Shown: positions 35,482 through 46,120, counted from the first letter of the stretch. The stretch is 64,000 nucleotides of DNA from Candidatus Paracaedibacter acanthamoebae (GCF_000742835.1 NZ_CP008941.1:1383001-1447000); one strand, 5' to 3'. Notes: generated from the sequence alone by a model not told the origin. A program made the numbers and translations.

Positions 35482-36705
35482 ATGAGAAAAACCATCTTTC
35501 TGTTAGCGACCCTCTTAATCTTCAGTTCCGTCCCAGCCGAAGAAACGGCCTCTACACCTCAAGGAATCATTCCCTCTATTGAAGAAGAGTTGGTATCTCC
35601 TCCGGTAGAAATTATTATGCCATCTGAAGAACCCCAAGACGTCATATCATCCATACCGGAAGAGATAACAACCACCCAACCGATAGAAAATATCTCATCT
35701 ACTGTAGCGGATTCCTCCTTCCCTTCTCATTCTAAATCGCGTGAAAAGAAAAAGCATAAGCGGACGCGCGAAATAGTGAATGAAGAAGAAGATATAGTAT
35801 ATATATCTTGGCCCGAGTTCTTACTGGCCTTAACAGAATCGCGCCAAAAAAGTTCTTTGGCCGCTGAAAATTTTGATCCTGAAAACATTCCCGGCTGTTG
35901 TTGTTTTCCTAAAAGTTGCTGCACGAATTGTTATGGTAAAATGAATGTTGCTTCCCGCATTTTTTGGACATTTGCGCAAGGGGGAACAGGAGCCCTTGCA
36001 AGCTTATCTCACTATGCTCGACGGTCAATCATTCCGCTCGTCACCTTAGGGAATTTCGACAAGAAAACGAGAGACTATCTTTTACTGTGTATTGCAATTT
36101 TCCAGGGCGTGGGTGATATGAGCGAAACCATTCACGATTATGCTATTATTAAAGCCATTCAAATTCAAAAGAATTTAAAAAAACTTGAAAAGCTATACAA
36201 GTCTGAAAAGCAGCGGCAAAAACTCAAAGCTTTAGCAAAATGTGCTGAAGGCTCTTTGCCCAACCTAAGAATTCATCAAAAGTTTCCACTAAAGGAATTA
36301 GATCGCGACTTACTTTACAAGCTTTATTACCCAAAATCCTTGCAAATGTCAGACCTTACCACAGAAATGAAGCGGCTAACAGAGCTCACATTGCTCGAGG
36401 AAATCTATTTCATGTGCTCAGATTTTCTTTGGACAGATACTTATCCGCTTTTCTGGCTTTCTGGAACAGCTCTTGGATTAATTCAACTTTTTCTTATCAT
36501 TAGCGATTTAGCACTACAGGATGAGCCTTCTTTAAAAATATCAATTATCATGCTGGTGATAGAAGCCTTGCAATATCTTAGCCTTAGTATGAAATATGAT
36601 AGTGAACAAAAAACCTTCGAAACTCATAAATTTAGAAAAGATCTTGCAGAAATTGACAACCCAGAAAACGACAGTAGCGACGACACTGAACTGCAGGAAG
36701 TATAA
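35482..36705 (+). CDS. Exported or membrane protein of unknown function with a cysteine cluster
   Basis: 407 residues from ATG 35482 (AAGGAG ahead; signal peptide MRKTIFLLATLLIFSSVPAE). A Pro/Glu/Ile-rich segment (about 20-75) is followed by a very basic patch (KSREKKKHKRTREIV), a cysteine cluster (GCCCFPKSCCTNC, about 136-148), a charged helical region (IQKNLKKLEKLYKSEKQRQK) and two hydrophobic C-terminal segments (about 325-347 and 353-372). No family recognised. The acidic tail ends SSDDTELQEV. Confidence 0.65.
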   Translation: MRKTIFLLATLLIFSSVPAEETASTPQGIIPSIEEELVSPPVEIIMPSEEPQDVISSIPEEITTTQPIENISSTVADSSFPSHSKSREKKKHKRTREIVNEEEDIVYISWPEFLLALTESRQKSSLAAENFDPENIPGCCCFPKSCCTNCYGKMNVASRIFWTFAQGGTGALASLSHYARRSIIPLVTLGNFDKKTRDYLLLCIAIFQGVGDMSETIHDYAIIKAIQIQKNLKKLEKLYKSEKQRQKLKALAKCAEGSLPNLRIHQKFPLKELDRDLLYKLYYPKSLQMSDLTTEMKRLTELTLLEEIYFMCSDFLWTDTYPLFWLSGTALGLIQLFLIISDLALQDEPSLKISIIMLVIEALQYLSLSMKYDSEQKTFETHKFRKDLAEIDNPENDSSDDTELQEV

Positions 36706-36731
36706 AAAAGGCACCTTATTAGGTGCCTTTT
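36706..36731. terminator. Bidirectional terminator between the 35482 gene and groL
   Basis: AAAAGGCACCT-TATT-AGGTGCCTTTT: an 11-bp stem with A and T runs on both sides. It lies between two convergent stop codons (36705 and 36761). Confidence 0.9.
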
Positions 36732-36760
36732 CAGTAGCATAATCACATAGAACAGAGGGA

Positions 36761-38431
<1,671 letters not shown>

Positions 38432-38499
38432 TTATATAGTGTCTGTGTTATGCAAACTTTCTTTTTTGCAGTACTTGTCAAAAAATCTATTACTTCTAA

Positions 38500-39066
38500 G
38501 CGGAAGCACAGATTTAGCACTGTAGATGCCCGCAAGCATGAAAACCTTCATAACAGTAGCTTTCTTGATTGAGCGGCAGGTACAAGGCAAATCGAGAACC
38601 GCAGCGGAGCGTACTTAAGGTACGTGAGCAGCGGAAGCACAGATTTAACACTGTAGATGCCCGCAAGCATGAAAACCTTTATAACAGTAGCTTTCTTGAT
38701 TGGGCGGCAGATACAAAGCAAATCGAGAACCGCAGCGGAGCGTACTTAAGGTACGTGAGCAGCGGAAGCACAGATTTAACACTGTAGATGCCCGCAAGCA
38801 TGAAAACCTTTATAACAGTAGCTTTCTTGATTGGGCGGCAGATACAAGGCAAATCGAGAACCGCAGCGGAGCGTACTTAAGGTACGTGAGCAGCGGAAGC
38901 ACAGATTTAACACTGTAGATGCCCGCAAGCATGAAAACCTTTATAACAGTAGCTTTCTTGATTGGGCGGCAGATACAAGGCAAATCGAGAACCGCAGCGG
39001 AGCGTACTTAAGGTACGTGAGCAGCGGAAGCACAGATTTAACACTGTAGATGCCCGCAAGCATGAA
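38500..39066. repeat. 131-bp tandem repeat between groS and groL (4.3 units)
   Basis: The motif GCGGAAGCACAGATTTA recurs at 38500, 38631, 38762, 38893 and 39024, always 131 bp apart. Units are almost identical. Each contains a small palindrome (CGTAC-TTAAG-GTACG). Since 131 is not a multiple of three, overlapping 72-codon frames appear in each unit; they lack ribosome-binding sites and are not called genes. The repeat lies within the groESL transcription unit. Confidence 0.93.
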
Positions 39067-39076
39067 AGCGCCGGCC

Positions 39077-39367
39077 TTAGATGGCCAAAATACCCATAAT
39101 ATCTGACTCTTTCATTACCAAGAACTCCTCACCTTCGATCTTAATCTCGGTACCAGACCACTTGCCAAACAGGACACGATCACCGGTTTTGACATCAAGG
39201 GGGACTAGAGTTCCATCTTCTTTGCGCAAACCCGAACCAGCAGCAATTACTTCGCCTTCTTGTGGCTTTTCTTTAGCTGTATCTGGAATAATGATACCAG
39301 ATTTAGTTTTTTCTTCGGACTCGATTCGTTTTACAAGGACCCGATCATGTAACGGCCTGAATTTCAC
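39077..39367 (-). CDS. groS: Co-chaperonin GroES
   Basis: 96 residues, start [20 protein letters not shown], with the mobile-loop region [19 protein letters not shown] and the GRR-type roof replaced by [14 protein letters not shown] precedes the ATG. It is first in the groESL unit, directly behind a CIRCE element. Confidence 0.97.
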   Translation of the reverse strand: MKFRPLHDRVLVKRIESEEKTKSGIIIPDTAKEKPQEGEVIAAGSGLRKEDGTLVPLDVKTGDRVLFGKWSGTEIKIEGEEFLVMKESDIMGILAI

Positions 39368-39392
39368 TGTAAACCTCCTTACATTTTTGTTA

Positions 39393-39419
39393 TCAGCACT
39401 CTCGCTCAGGGAGTGCTAA
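39393..39419 (-). promoter_or_regulatory. CIRCE operator upstream of groES
   Basis: On the minus strand: TTAGCACTC, nine bases, GAGTGCTGA. This is the CIRCE inverted repeat (consensus TTAGCACTC-N9-GAGTGCTAA) with one changed base. It binds the HrcA repressor, so groESL should be heat-induced by release of HrcA. Confidence 0.93.
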
Positions 39420-39424
39420 CTTTA

Positions 39425-39449
39425 TCTCATATATTTAAAATTCTGTCAA
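39425..39449 (-). promoter_or_regulatory. groES promoter
   Basis: On the minus strand, a perfect TTGACA (39449-39444) is followed about 17-18 bp later by GATAAA, directly next to the CIRCE element. This is the expected geometry for HrcA repression. Confidence 0.7.
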
Positions 39450-39555
39450 TAGCCTGAGAAAAGAATTACCTGAAATTTTCTGCCCAATGTGGGGATAATA
39501 TTTTTGTCTGTGATTGAATAAGATTGCTTAAGTATATATTGCAATAGGAGATACC

Positions 39556-39753
39556 ATGTCCCCCGCACAAGCTTATGATCATTTGCAAACCATTCTAAAT
39601 TCCGCCCAGGCAGAAGGCGATAATGCCCTGGCTTTAAGGACGATAGAATTAATGTGCAAATTGAATGGCCTCTTCGATAAACAAACCCACAAGTTAACGA
39701 TCTCACAACTAAATGATCAACAAATTCAGGATTTGATCAATCAATTAGGTTAA
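39556..39753 (+). CDS. Small protein of unknown function, 65 residues
   Basis: AGGAG lies 7 bases before the ATG. The product (MSPAQAYDHLQTILNSAQAE...) is helical and soluble. The LALRTIELMCKLNGLFDK part weakly resembles the C-terminal helix of phage small-terminase-like proteins; I would not call the function from that. It stands alone, divergent from groES. No further gene is seen before gltX (39754-39936). Confidence 0.6.
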   Translation: MSPAQAYDHLQTILNSAQAEGDNALALRTIELMCKLNGLFDKQTHKLTISQLNDQQIQDLINQLG

Positions 39754-39936
39754 GATTGCACCTCATCTTTACCGATGATCTCTGTCTGGGAGGGGAAAAC
39801 AAACAATTTACAGCCCCCTTCCATCCTTCCCGCCGCGCCCCCTTACATTTTAGGTTAGATATAGAATCGACTCTGGAAAATAGAATTAAATTCGGATACC
39901 TTCAAATCATATAATTCTAACTCTAAAAGCTTTTAA

Positions 39937-41340
39937 ATGACTGTTATTACACGTTTTGCTCCGTCTCCCACGGGCTACCTTCATATTGGGAGCGCTCGCA
40001 CCGCCCTTTTTAATTATCTTTTTGCCAAACACCATGGTGGGCAATTCCTGTTACGTATTGAAGATACGGATCGCGCCCGTTCAACCCAAGAGGCTGTTAA
40101 TGCCATTGTAGATAGCATGAAATGGTTAGGCCTTGATTGGGATGGAGAAACTGTTTATCAATTTGCGCGCGCTGAACGCCATGCAGCGATCGCCCGACAG
40201 CTTTTAGCTGAAGGCAAAGCTTATTATTGCTATTGTTCGCCTGAAGAGCTTGAGCAAATGCGTGAGCATGCCAAAGCCAACAACCTTCCCCCCCGTTATA
40301 ATGGATTCTGGCGGGATCGAGATCCATCCGAAGCCCCAGCAGGGGTAGCACCGGTTATCCGATTTAAAGCTCCACAAGAAGGAGAAACAATTATTGAAGA
40401 TCTGGTTCAAGGAACTGTCTGCATCCAAAATTCGCAGTTGGATGATATGGTCTTGTTGCGCGCCGATGGTACCCCAACTTATATGCTGTCTGTTGTCGTT
40501 GATGATCACGATATGAATGTTACTCATATTATTCGGGGTGATGACCATCTTACCAACGCCTTCCGTCAACACCATCTTTACCAATCATGCCAATGGGATG
40601 TCCCTCAATTTGCGCACCTTCCCTTGATTCACGGACCTGATGGTGCCAAGCTTTCCAAACGCCATGGCGCGTTGGGAGCAGAAAGTTATCGAGATCTAGG
40701 TTTTTTGCCAGAGGCCATGTGTAACTATTTATTACGCCTGGGCTGGAGCCATGGAGATGAGGAAATTATCAGCCGCGATCAGGCTATCGCGTGGTTTGAC
40801 ACTGATTCCATCGGCCGTTCGCCTGCTCGTTTTGATATGGCTAAATTAACCAACCTGAATGCCCATTACATCCGGGAAGCTGATAATGCTCGGTTAATGG
40901 AACTGTGCCAACCGGTGATAGAAGAAAAATTGGGACTTAAACTATCGGTAGCAGAATTTGAGCGGATTACCCTGGGTATGACTGGCTTAAAGCAACGCGC
41001 CAAAACTATTATGGAACTGGCTGACAATGCTTTAATTTATGTTCGCCTTGCAACGCCTGATGAAAAAGCCCAAAAATTTATAACAGATGCAGCAAAAACG
41101 CTGGTTAAAGAAGTGATACAAGATTTAGGACAAGCCGACAGTTTCACAGAACATGAATTAGATGCCAAAATTCGTGAAACAGCAGAGCGACTTGGGGAAA
41201 AATTGGGCACTATTGCTCAACCGCTGCGCGTTGCCTTAACAGGCAGTACCGTATCGCCAAGCGTGTTCGAGGTTATGGCTGTTCTCGGCAAACAAGAAAG
41301 CCTTCAAAGACTCGCGGCCTTTGTGGGAGAGGCAAATTAA
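39937..41340 (+). CDS. gltX: Glutamyl-tRNA synthetase
   Basis: 467 residues, class I synthetase. HIGH signature as LHIGSART near residue 16 and KMSKS equivalent as KLSKRHG near 238; the N-terminus is RFAPSPTGYLHIGSARTALF. The C-terminal helical anticodon-binding domain is complete. Many Alphaproteobacteria have two GluRS copies, one acting on tRNA-Gln before amidation; which type this is cannot be settled here. No clear ribosome-binding site. Confidence 0.96.
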   Translation: MTVITRFAPSPTGYLHIGSARTALFNYLFAKHHGGQFLLRIEDTDRARSTQEAVNAIVDSMKWLGLDWDGETVYQFARAERHAAIARQLLAEGKAYYCYCSPEELEQMREHAKANNLPPRYNGFWRDRDPSEAPAGVAPVIRFKAPQEGETIIEDLVQGTVCIQNSQLDDMVLLRADGTPTYMLSVVVDDHDMNVTHIIRGDDHLTNAFRQHHLYQSCQWDVPQFAHLPLIHGPDGAKLSKRHGALGAESYRDLGFLPEAMCNYLLRLGWSHGDEEIISRDQAIAWFDTDSIGRSPARFDMAKLTNLNAHYIREADNARLMELCQPVIEEKLGLKLSVAEFERITLGMTGLKQRAKTIMELADNALIYVRLATPDEKAQKFITDAAKTLVKEVIQDLGQADSFTEHELDAKIRETAERLGEKLGTIAQPLRVALTGSTVSPSVFEVMAVLGKQESLQRLAAFVGEAN

Positions 41341-41423
41341 CTAAGCTTAGTAGGCGGGATAGATAAAGTGATTTATCATCCTTGATCCCCTCTTAAGAAC
41401 GTTGATCGCAGGGGGAATAAATT

Positions 41424-42266
41424 ATGACAATTTCTAATCTTTTCTTTTTTGGATATGGCTATGTGGCGCAGCATTTACATCAAATGCTGTCGCCTCAAAT
41501 CAGAGTGGCAGGATGCAAAAGATCGCCTTTAAATCACGAGTTCCTTTATCCATTTCAAGCGATCCCTTATGAAATTCTCGATCAATTTGATCATTTCTTA
41601 ATTTCAATTCCACCTGACGACCACGGAGACGTGACGCTTCGATATTATTCTGACTATTTTACTCATAGGATAGTCCCCATTCAATGGGTTGGGTATCTGT
41701 CGGCAAGCAGCGTATATGGAGATCAGAAGGGGCGCTGGATTGATGAAAAAACAGTCCCTGCCCCTACCTCTCCTCACGGTCATCAGCGCCTCGTGGCAGA
41801 ACAGCAATGGCAGGAAACCAATTTGTCCCTATCAATTTTCCGCCTAGCAGGCATTTATGGCCCGGGTCGGTGTGTTATTGAGTCGGTGCTAACTAATCGA
41901 GCCCAACTTATCGACAAACTTGGCCATGTCTTTAATCGTATCCATGTAACGGACATCGGCCGCCTCATTATGGCTACGCTTAAAACACCCGCTCCCCTTT
42001 TAAACTTAGCAGATGACTGTCCCGCCCCCTTATGGAAAGTGTATGAATATGCTCACACTCTCCTGAATTTCCCTGTTCCAGAGTTGACCCCTTATGATAA
42101 AGCGGATCTGTCCCTAAGAATGCGGGAATTTTTTTCTGAGAATAAAAGAATTAAAAATGATCTGATTAAGCAAATCTTAAAGGATAGCCTGCTATACCCT
42201 ACATATAAAGAAGGTTTAGATAATTGTCTTCAATGGCACCTAAAAAAGTCAAAAAAATTAACTTAG
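41424..42266 (+). CDS. NAD(P)-dependent epimerase/dehydratase-like protein
   Basis: 280 residues, Rossmann fold. The nucleotide loop is FFGYGYVAQHL at the N-terminus; YLSASSVYGD (about 93) holds the Ser of the active site, and FRLAGIYGPGR is the atypical-SDR (YeeZ-like) signature. The Tyr-x3-Lys pair typical of SDRs is not clear. GGGGG is upstream. The last 34 bp overlap the patatin gene. Confidence 0.8.
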   Translation: MTISNLFFFGYGYVAQHLHQMLSPQIRVAGCKRSPLNHEFLYPFQAIPYEILDQFDHFLISIPPDDHGDVTLRYYSDYFTHRIVPIQWVGYLSASSVYGDQKGRWIDEKTVPAPTSPHGHQRLVAEQQWQETNLSLSIFRLAGIYGPGRCVIESVLTNRAQLIDKLGHVFNRIHVTDIGRLIMATLKTPAPLLNLADDCPAPLWKVYEYAHTLLNFPVPELTPYDKADLSLRMREFFSENKRIKNDLIKQILKDSLLYPTYKEGLDNCLQWHLKKSKKLT

Positions 42267-43264
42267 CTCTTCAAGGTGGTGGGGCACATGGCGCCTTCAC
42301 CTGGGGTGTTTTGGATCGTCTCCTGGAAGAAGAAGACCTTGAGATAGAAGGTATTAGCGGCACCAGTGCCGGGGCGATGAATGCTGCAATTCTTGCTCAT
42401 GGATATGCTGTGGGCGGTCGTCAAAAGGCTAAAGAAGCTCTCCAGTCTTTTTGGTGGGAAATTAGTCTGTTAGGTAAAGTATTCAATCCGATTCGCCAAA
42501 CTGCTGTTGAAAAATTCGATGAGCCATGGAATCTCGATTGGTCCCTTAGTTATACTTACTATGAGCTGATGAGTCACATTCTTTCTCCCTATCAATCCAA
42601 TCCAATGAACTTGAATCCCCTTAAATGGGTCCTAGAAAAAAGCATCGATTTCACTGTATTCAAAGACTCAAAAATTAAACTATTTGTCGCAGCAACATCA
42701 GTTAGAACTGGCCAACCCAAAATATTCAACCATGCAGAAATCACCGTCGATAGCCTGATGGCATCGGCGTGTATCCCCTTTATATTTCAATCTGTTAAAA
42801 TTGATGATGAATTTTATTGGGATGGGGGCTATATGGGTAATCCCGTGCTCTGGCCCTTAATTTATAACACAAAAAGTGATGATATTATCTTGGTTCAAAT
42901 TAACCCCTTGTACCGAGAGCAGATTCCCCAAACGGCCCACGACATTGCCAACCGACTCAATGAAATTACCTTTAATTCAAGCTTAGTTGCCGAAATGCGG
43001 GCTATTAATTTTGTTAGTCGCTTGATCTCCCAAGGCAAGTTAAACCCAGATGACTATAAAGATGTGAAAATCCATATGATTACGGATAATGAGGGTATGA
43101 AGCAGCTCAATGCTTCAAGCAAACTGAATACTGATTGGGCCTTCTTTAAATATCTAAAAGCTATTGGCCGAGACTCAACAGAACAATGGTTAGCTCAACA
43201 TAAAAAGGACATTACCGTTCAACCATCAATCAATATCTTTGAAACTTTCCTTAGAAAGAAATAA
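42233..43264 (+). CDS. Patatin-like phospholipase
   Basis: 343 residues from ATG 42233, overlapping the epimerase gene by 34 bp. The catalytic dyad is intact: oxyanion hole GGGAHGAF near residue 16, nucleophile in GTSAG near 43, and the Asp in WDGGYMGNP near 203. Patatins release fatty acids from membrane lipids. No signal peptide is present. In intracellular bacteria such enzymes are often effectors sent out by other secretion systems, but nothing here shows that. Confidence 0.9.
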   Translation: MAPKKVKKINLALQGGGAHGAFTWGVLDRLLEEEDLEIEGISGTSAGAMNAAILAHGYAVGGRQKAKEALQSFWWEISLLGKVFNPIRQTAVEKFDEPWNLDWSLSYTYYELMSHILSPYQSNPMNLNPLKWVLEKSIDFTVFKDSKIKLFVAATSVRTGQPKIFNHAEITVDSLMASACIPFIFQSVKIDDEFYWDGGYMGNPVLWPLIYNTKSDDIILVQINPLYREQIPQTAHDIANRLNEITFNSSLVAEMRAINFVSRLISQGKLNPDDYKDVKIHMITDNEGMKQLNASSKLNTDWAFFKYLKAIGRDSTEQWLAQHKKDITVQPSINIFETFLRKK

Positions 43265-43478
43265 ATTCACAATAAGGGGAGCATTCTTGTTGAAAATAGG
43301 GTAAAAAATTGCCTTGATATCACTCACGAAGACATCGTACAAACAACAAATACACGAACCCCTAAACACTTAGTAAAACACAACTAATTGGAATAAATGG
43401 ACACTCTTAATATTTCTTTAAAAAATTCCAGTTAAGATGAATTTATCATGTACTTTTTAAATATAGCGGATATGAAGC

Positions 43479-44357
43479 ATGCGACGCATTGATCTGTCAA
43501 AGTTAAGAGCATTTTACACGGTGGCGCGAGAGGGAAGCATGACAAAAGCTGCTGCAAAAATGAATGTCAGCCAACCCTCTTTAAGTGTCTTAATTGGTGA
43601 TTTAGAACATAATGTAAGGGCCAAGCTCTTTGAGCGTATCCCTCAAGGGGTTCGCTTAACCCCGCAAGGGGAAAGGTTATTCATTCATGCTAAAAAACTT
43701 GTGGATGAGCATGAAGCCTTTGAAAAAATATTTTTCGAACAAGAGGATGAAATAGAAGGTGAACTCAAGATTGTCACCACCCCTTATTTAGGGTCAGAGT
43801 GGCTCATATTTAAAATAGAAAAATTCTTAAAAACCTATCCTAAAATAAAAATAAACATTATTGTTCGTGAAGATAAAGATATCTATATTGAAGAAGGAGA
43901 TATAGCGATCTGTACTCCTATTCACCACCAACCTCATTTGATTCAACAATATCTTTTTACTACTTCTCTTCGAATAGTTTCTAGCCAAGATTATCTTAAA
44001 AAGTATGGAATTCCTCGAACGCCTGAAGACTTAGATTCACATCCTATCATTACCTATGGAGGCAGCACTTATAATCCGTATGGTAGCACTAATTGGATTC
44101 TTAATCTCGGAAGGGACAAGTATACAGCATCAAGAGAATCTTATATTCAAATTAATTCTCTTCAAGGAATAATTAATGCTGCGCTGGCGGGTTATGGAAT
44201 TGCAGAAATTCCTGATTTTCCAGGGGTATTACGGCCCGAACTTATAGAAATTAATCTGGTGGAAAATCGACCTCAATTCGATGTAAATTACGTCTTCCAT
44301 GAGAAGCGTAAGAATTCTAAAATAATTAATTTACTTTTTAAGTATCTACAAAAGTAA
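43479..44357 (+). CDS. LysR-type transcriptional regulator, copy 3
   Basis: 292 residues, a paralogue of the two LysR genes at 18-21 kb (MRRIDLSKLRAFYTVAREGS). HTH in residues 1-65, effector domain from about 90 (LKIVTTPYLGSEWL), GYGIAEIPDF near 240. It is on the opposite strand from copies 1 and 2, but again tail to tail with a small peptide gene. The 214 bp before it (43265-43478) show no gene. Confidence 0.9.
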   Translation: MRRIDLSKLRAFYTVAREGSMTKAAAKMNVSQPSLSVLIGDLEHNVRAKLFERIPQGVRLTPQGERLFIHAKKLVDEHEAFEKIFFEQEDEIEGELKIVTTPYLGSEWLIFKIEKFLKTYPKIKINIIVREDKDIYIEEGDIAICTPIHHQPHLIQQYLFTTSLRIVSSQDYLKKYGIPRTPEDLDSHPIITYGGSTYNPYGSTNWILNLGRDKYTASRESYIQINSLQGIINAALAGYGIAEIPDFPGVLRPELIEINLVENRPQFDVNYVFHEKRKNSKIINLLFKYLQK

Positions 44358-44388
44358 AAGTGAGAAAGAGAAAACTCTGTCTCACTTT
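44357..44388. terminator. Bidirectional hairpin between lysR copy 3 and peptide gene 3
   Basis: AAAGTGAGA (44357-44365) pairs with TCTCACTTT (44380-44388), and the stem nearly continues inward with AGAG/CTCT around AAAA. T-rich and A-rich flanks lie on both sides, fitting termination of both convergent genes. Confidence 0.75.
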
Positions 44389-44394
44389 AAAAAA

Positions 44395-44463
44395 TTATCT
44401 TCTAGCAATAGAAATACAATATCCTATTATTGCATGCTGATTTTCGAGTAGTACATCACGCAT
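44395..44463 (-). CDS. 22-residue conserved peptide, LysR-associated, copy 3
   Basis: ATG at 44463, stop at 44395-44397, AAGGAG ahead. The peptide begins MRDVLLENQHAIIGYCISI and ends in two arginines. Glu7, Asn8 and Ala11 are invariant in the three copies, and Cys16 is shared with copy 2. The leader keeps the same order of elements as copies 1 and 2, although this locus is 24 kb away and inverted. Confidence 0.65.
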   Translation of the reverse strand: MRDVLLENQHAIIGYCISIARR

Positions 44464-44484
44464 AATTATTCTCCTTGTTATTGT

Positions 44485-44503
44485 AATCAACCAAAAGTTG
44501 ATT
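44485..44503 (-). promoter_or_regulatory. Palindromic operator or leader hairpin, peptide gene 3
   Basis: AATCAAC-N5-GTTGATT, a 7-5-7 perfect palindrome. Compared with copies 1 and 2 the arms gain a C/G pair, so symmetry is kept despite sequence change. It lies in the leader just before AAGGAG. Confidence 0.6.
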
Positions 44504-44532
44504 CTTGTTATTTTTTTAACCAATCGTTTATT

Positions 44533-44562
44533 TTAATAACTTCTACCTTCCCTTAAAGTCAA
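44533..44562 (-). promoter_or_regulatory. Promoter of peptide gene 3
   Basis: On the minus strand: TTGACT (44562-44557), an 18-bp spacer, TATTAA (44538-44533). It is at the same distance from the palindrome as in copy 2. Confidence 0.6.
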
Positions 44563-44620
44563 CCTACTATGTTAGTAAAAAGAAGAGAATCTTTATAGGG
44601 AGCTTAACCACTAAACATTT

Positions 44621-45109
44621 CCCAGGGCTTGATCCCCAATCAAGTTGAGGACAGGCCCGGGGTCGCGAGATCACCTGAGGAATCCGCTTATCAACGCGAG
44701 ATCCCGGCTCTTTGGCCAGGAATAGAGAGCCTCTTTCCGGGCAAGTGGAACGCGACCCGGAAACTCGAACTTATAAGGGCTACCGCTTGTTATCTCGAGA
44801 TCCCGGCTCTTCGGCCGGGAATAGAGAGCCTCTTTCCGAGCAACCGAAGGGCGACCCGGAAACTCGAACTTATAAGGACTACCGCTTGCCGTCTCGAGAT
44901 CCCGGCTCTTCGGCCGGGAATGAAGAGCCTCTTTCCGGACAAGTGCAAAGAACTTATAAGGACTACCGCTTGTTATCTCGAGATCCCGGCTGGTTCTTCG
45001 GCCGGGAATAGAGAGCCTCTTTCCGGACAAGTGCAACGCGACCCGGAAACTCGAACTTATAAGGACTACCGCTTGTTATCTCGAGATCCCGGCTGGTTCT
45101 TCGGCCGGA
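44621..45109. repeat. REP-like palindrome array 4
   Basis: About five units, mostly inverted relative to array 1, with CGAGATCCCGGCTCTTCGGC as the core palindrome side. They alternate with a repeated filler (AGAGAGCCTCTTTCCGG, ACCCGGAAACTCGAACTTAT, AAGGACTACCGCTTG). The long open frames on both strands (for example 44629-45201) are repeat artefacts. The array separates the peptide gene from P227 cassette 2. Confidence 0.85.
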
Positions 45110-45274
45110 AAGAGGAAACCCGGAGGGAGCGATGGGATACTCTTCCTACCCCCCTGCTTGACAAAAATAATTTTTTTATCATTTTTATCGTTGATTTTTA
45201 AAAAATTTATATAATTGGCTTAAAACCTAGCCTTTTCTAAGGAGGTATAAGAAATTCTTATGCGAGAGATATGG

Positions 45275-45373
45275 CCTTAATATTAGTAATATTTATGGAA
45301 ATTTATTAATTACAGCACAAGAGGATAATGCTTTTAAAGAAAATGATGGTGAGATAGCGACAAGAGGATGGAT
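45275..45373 (+). promoter_or_regulatory. Conserved upstream block of the P227 cassette, copy 2
   Basis: Starts CCTTAATATTAG and holds ATTAATTACAGCA and CTTTTAAAGAAAATGATG, the same words in the same order as upstream of copy 1 (17972-17877). It ends in AGAGGATGGAT before the ATG. Confidence 0.55.
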
Positions 45374-46042
45374 ATGTTTAGCACCTTACAAAATTACGTT
45401 AAATCTTGGCACAAGGAAGAGCTAGTTTTCTCTTATGGGTTAACTTGTTCGGTAACGCCAGGGGGGCTAACATTAACGCTGCAACAAAAGCAGACTGAGT
45501 TCTCCTTAACTATAACGATCCAACCCTCTCCTGATTCTTTACGCGTCAGCAGCTTTACTGTTGCAGAAGACCCCCGTTTAGGAGATTTATGTCAGCCACT
45601 TTATGATGCCGCGCTTATTGAAATGGTGATTCAAGGCTTAACTCTAATCGTTTTCTGTGCTCACTGTCTTAATAAAGAAGATGTCAATTTTATGATTTCT
45701 CTCAAGGATGCTGCTCATCTTACCGCCTTTGAAAATCTGTTTAATTGCGTATCGTCCCATACCACCAACCAAGGAAAACGTCAGCTATTAACCCTGTCGG
45801 TATGGCCCCCTTATTCTGAGGGAATATGCGAAAATATTGAAATTATGAAAATTCAATTGCATCAAAAATTATGGGCTTCTCAAAAATCAGACAAATTTTT
45901 GCGAGAGTACTTACAAGGCTCTGAAACATCCCTCTTAAGTCTTCTCTTAATTCAGAAAAAAGAAGCACACTCGGAAGAGAGAGGAAATGTTATCTTATTT
46001 CCCCTTACATCGAGTCAAAGAACAGCAATTAGATCTATTTAA
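45374..46042 (+). CDS. P227-family protein of unknown function, cassette 2
   Basis: 222 residues from ATG 45374. An in-frame ATG at 45368 falls inside the GAGG ribosome-binding region and is rejected. It is closely related to copy 1 along its length (CSVTPGGLTLTLQQKQTEFS, TIQPSPDSLRVSSFT, QPLYDAALIEMVIQG, KIQLHQKLWASQKSD). The C-terminal 35 residues diverge in both. Cytoplasmic; no known domain. XRE copy 2 follows. Confidence 0.75.
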   Translation: MFSTLQNYVKSWHKEELVFSYGLTCSVTPGGLTLTLQQKQTEFSLTITIQPSPDSLRVSSFTVAEDPRLGDLCQPLYDAALIEMVIQGLTLIVFCAHCLNKEDVNFMISLKDAAHLTAFENLFNCVSSHTTNQGKRQLLTLSVWPPYSEGICENIEIMKIQLHQKLWASQKSDKFLREYLQGSETSLLSLLLIQKKEAHSEERGNVILFPLTSSQRTAIRSI

Positions 46043-46063
46043 AAGCATTACAGCTTACTAAGA

Positions 46064-46086
46064 AGAGGAAGACTCCTCCTTCCTCT
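46064..46086 (+). other. Hairpin between P227 copy 2 and its XRE gene
   Basis: AGAGGAAG / CTTCCTCT with a 7-nt loop, in the 78-bp gap between the genes. T-rich sequence (GTTTTTTATC) follows about 10 bases later. It could dampen read-through into the regulator. Confidence 0.45.
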
Positions 46087-46120
46087 GTGTTTAAGTTTTT
46101 TATCTTGAGGTAATAATCTT

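Noticed and set aside
38569-39049. Three 72-codon frames read as a repeated protein
   Set aside because: They are shadows of the 131-bp tandem repeat, overlap each other, change frame at each unit and lack ribosome-binding sites.
39556-39753. Phage terminase small subunit
   Set aside because: Only a short helix looks similar; no phage genes are near, so it is left as unknown.
44629-45201. 190-codon open frame and a 121-codon frame on the other strand
   Set aside because: Both lie inside REP-like array 4 and their translations repeat with the DNA units; no ribosome-binding site.
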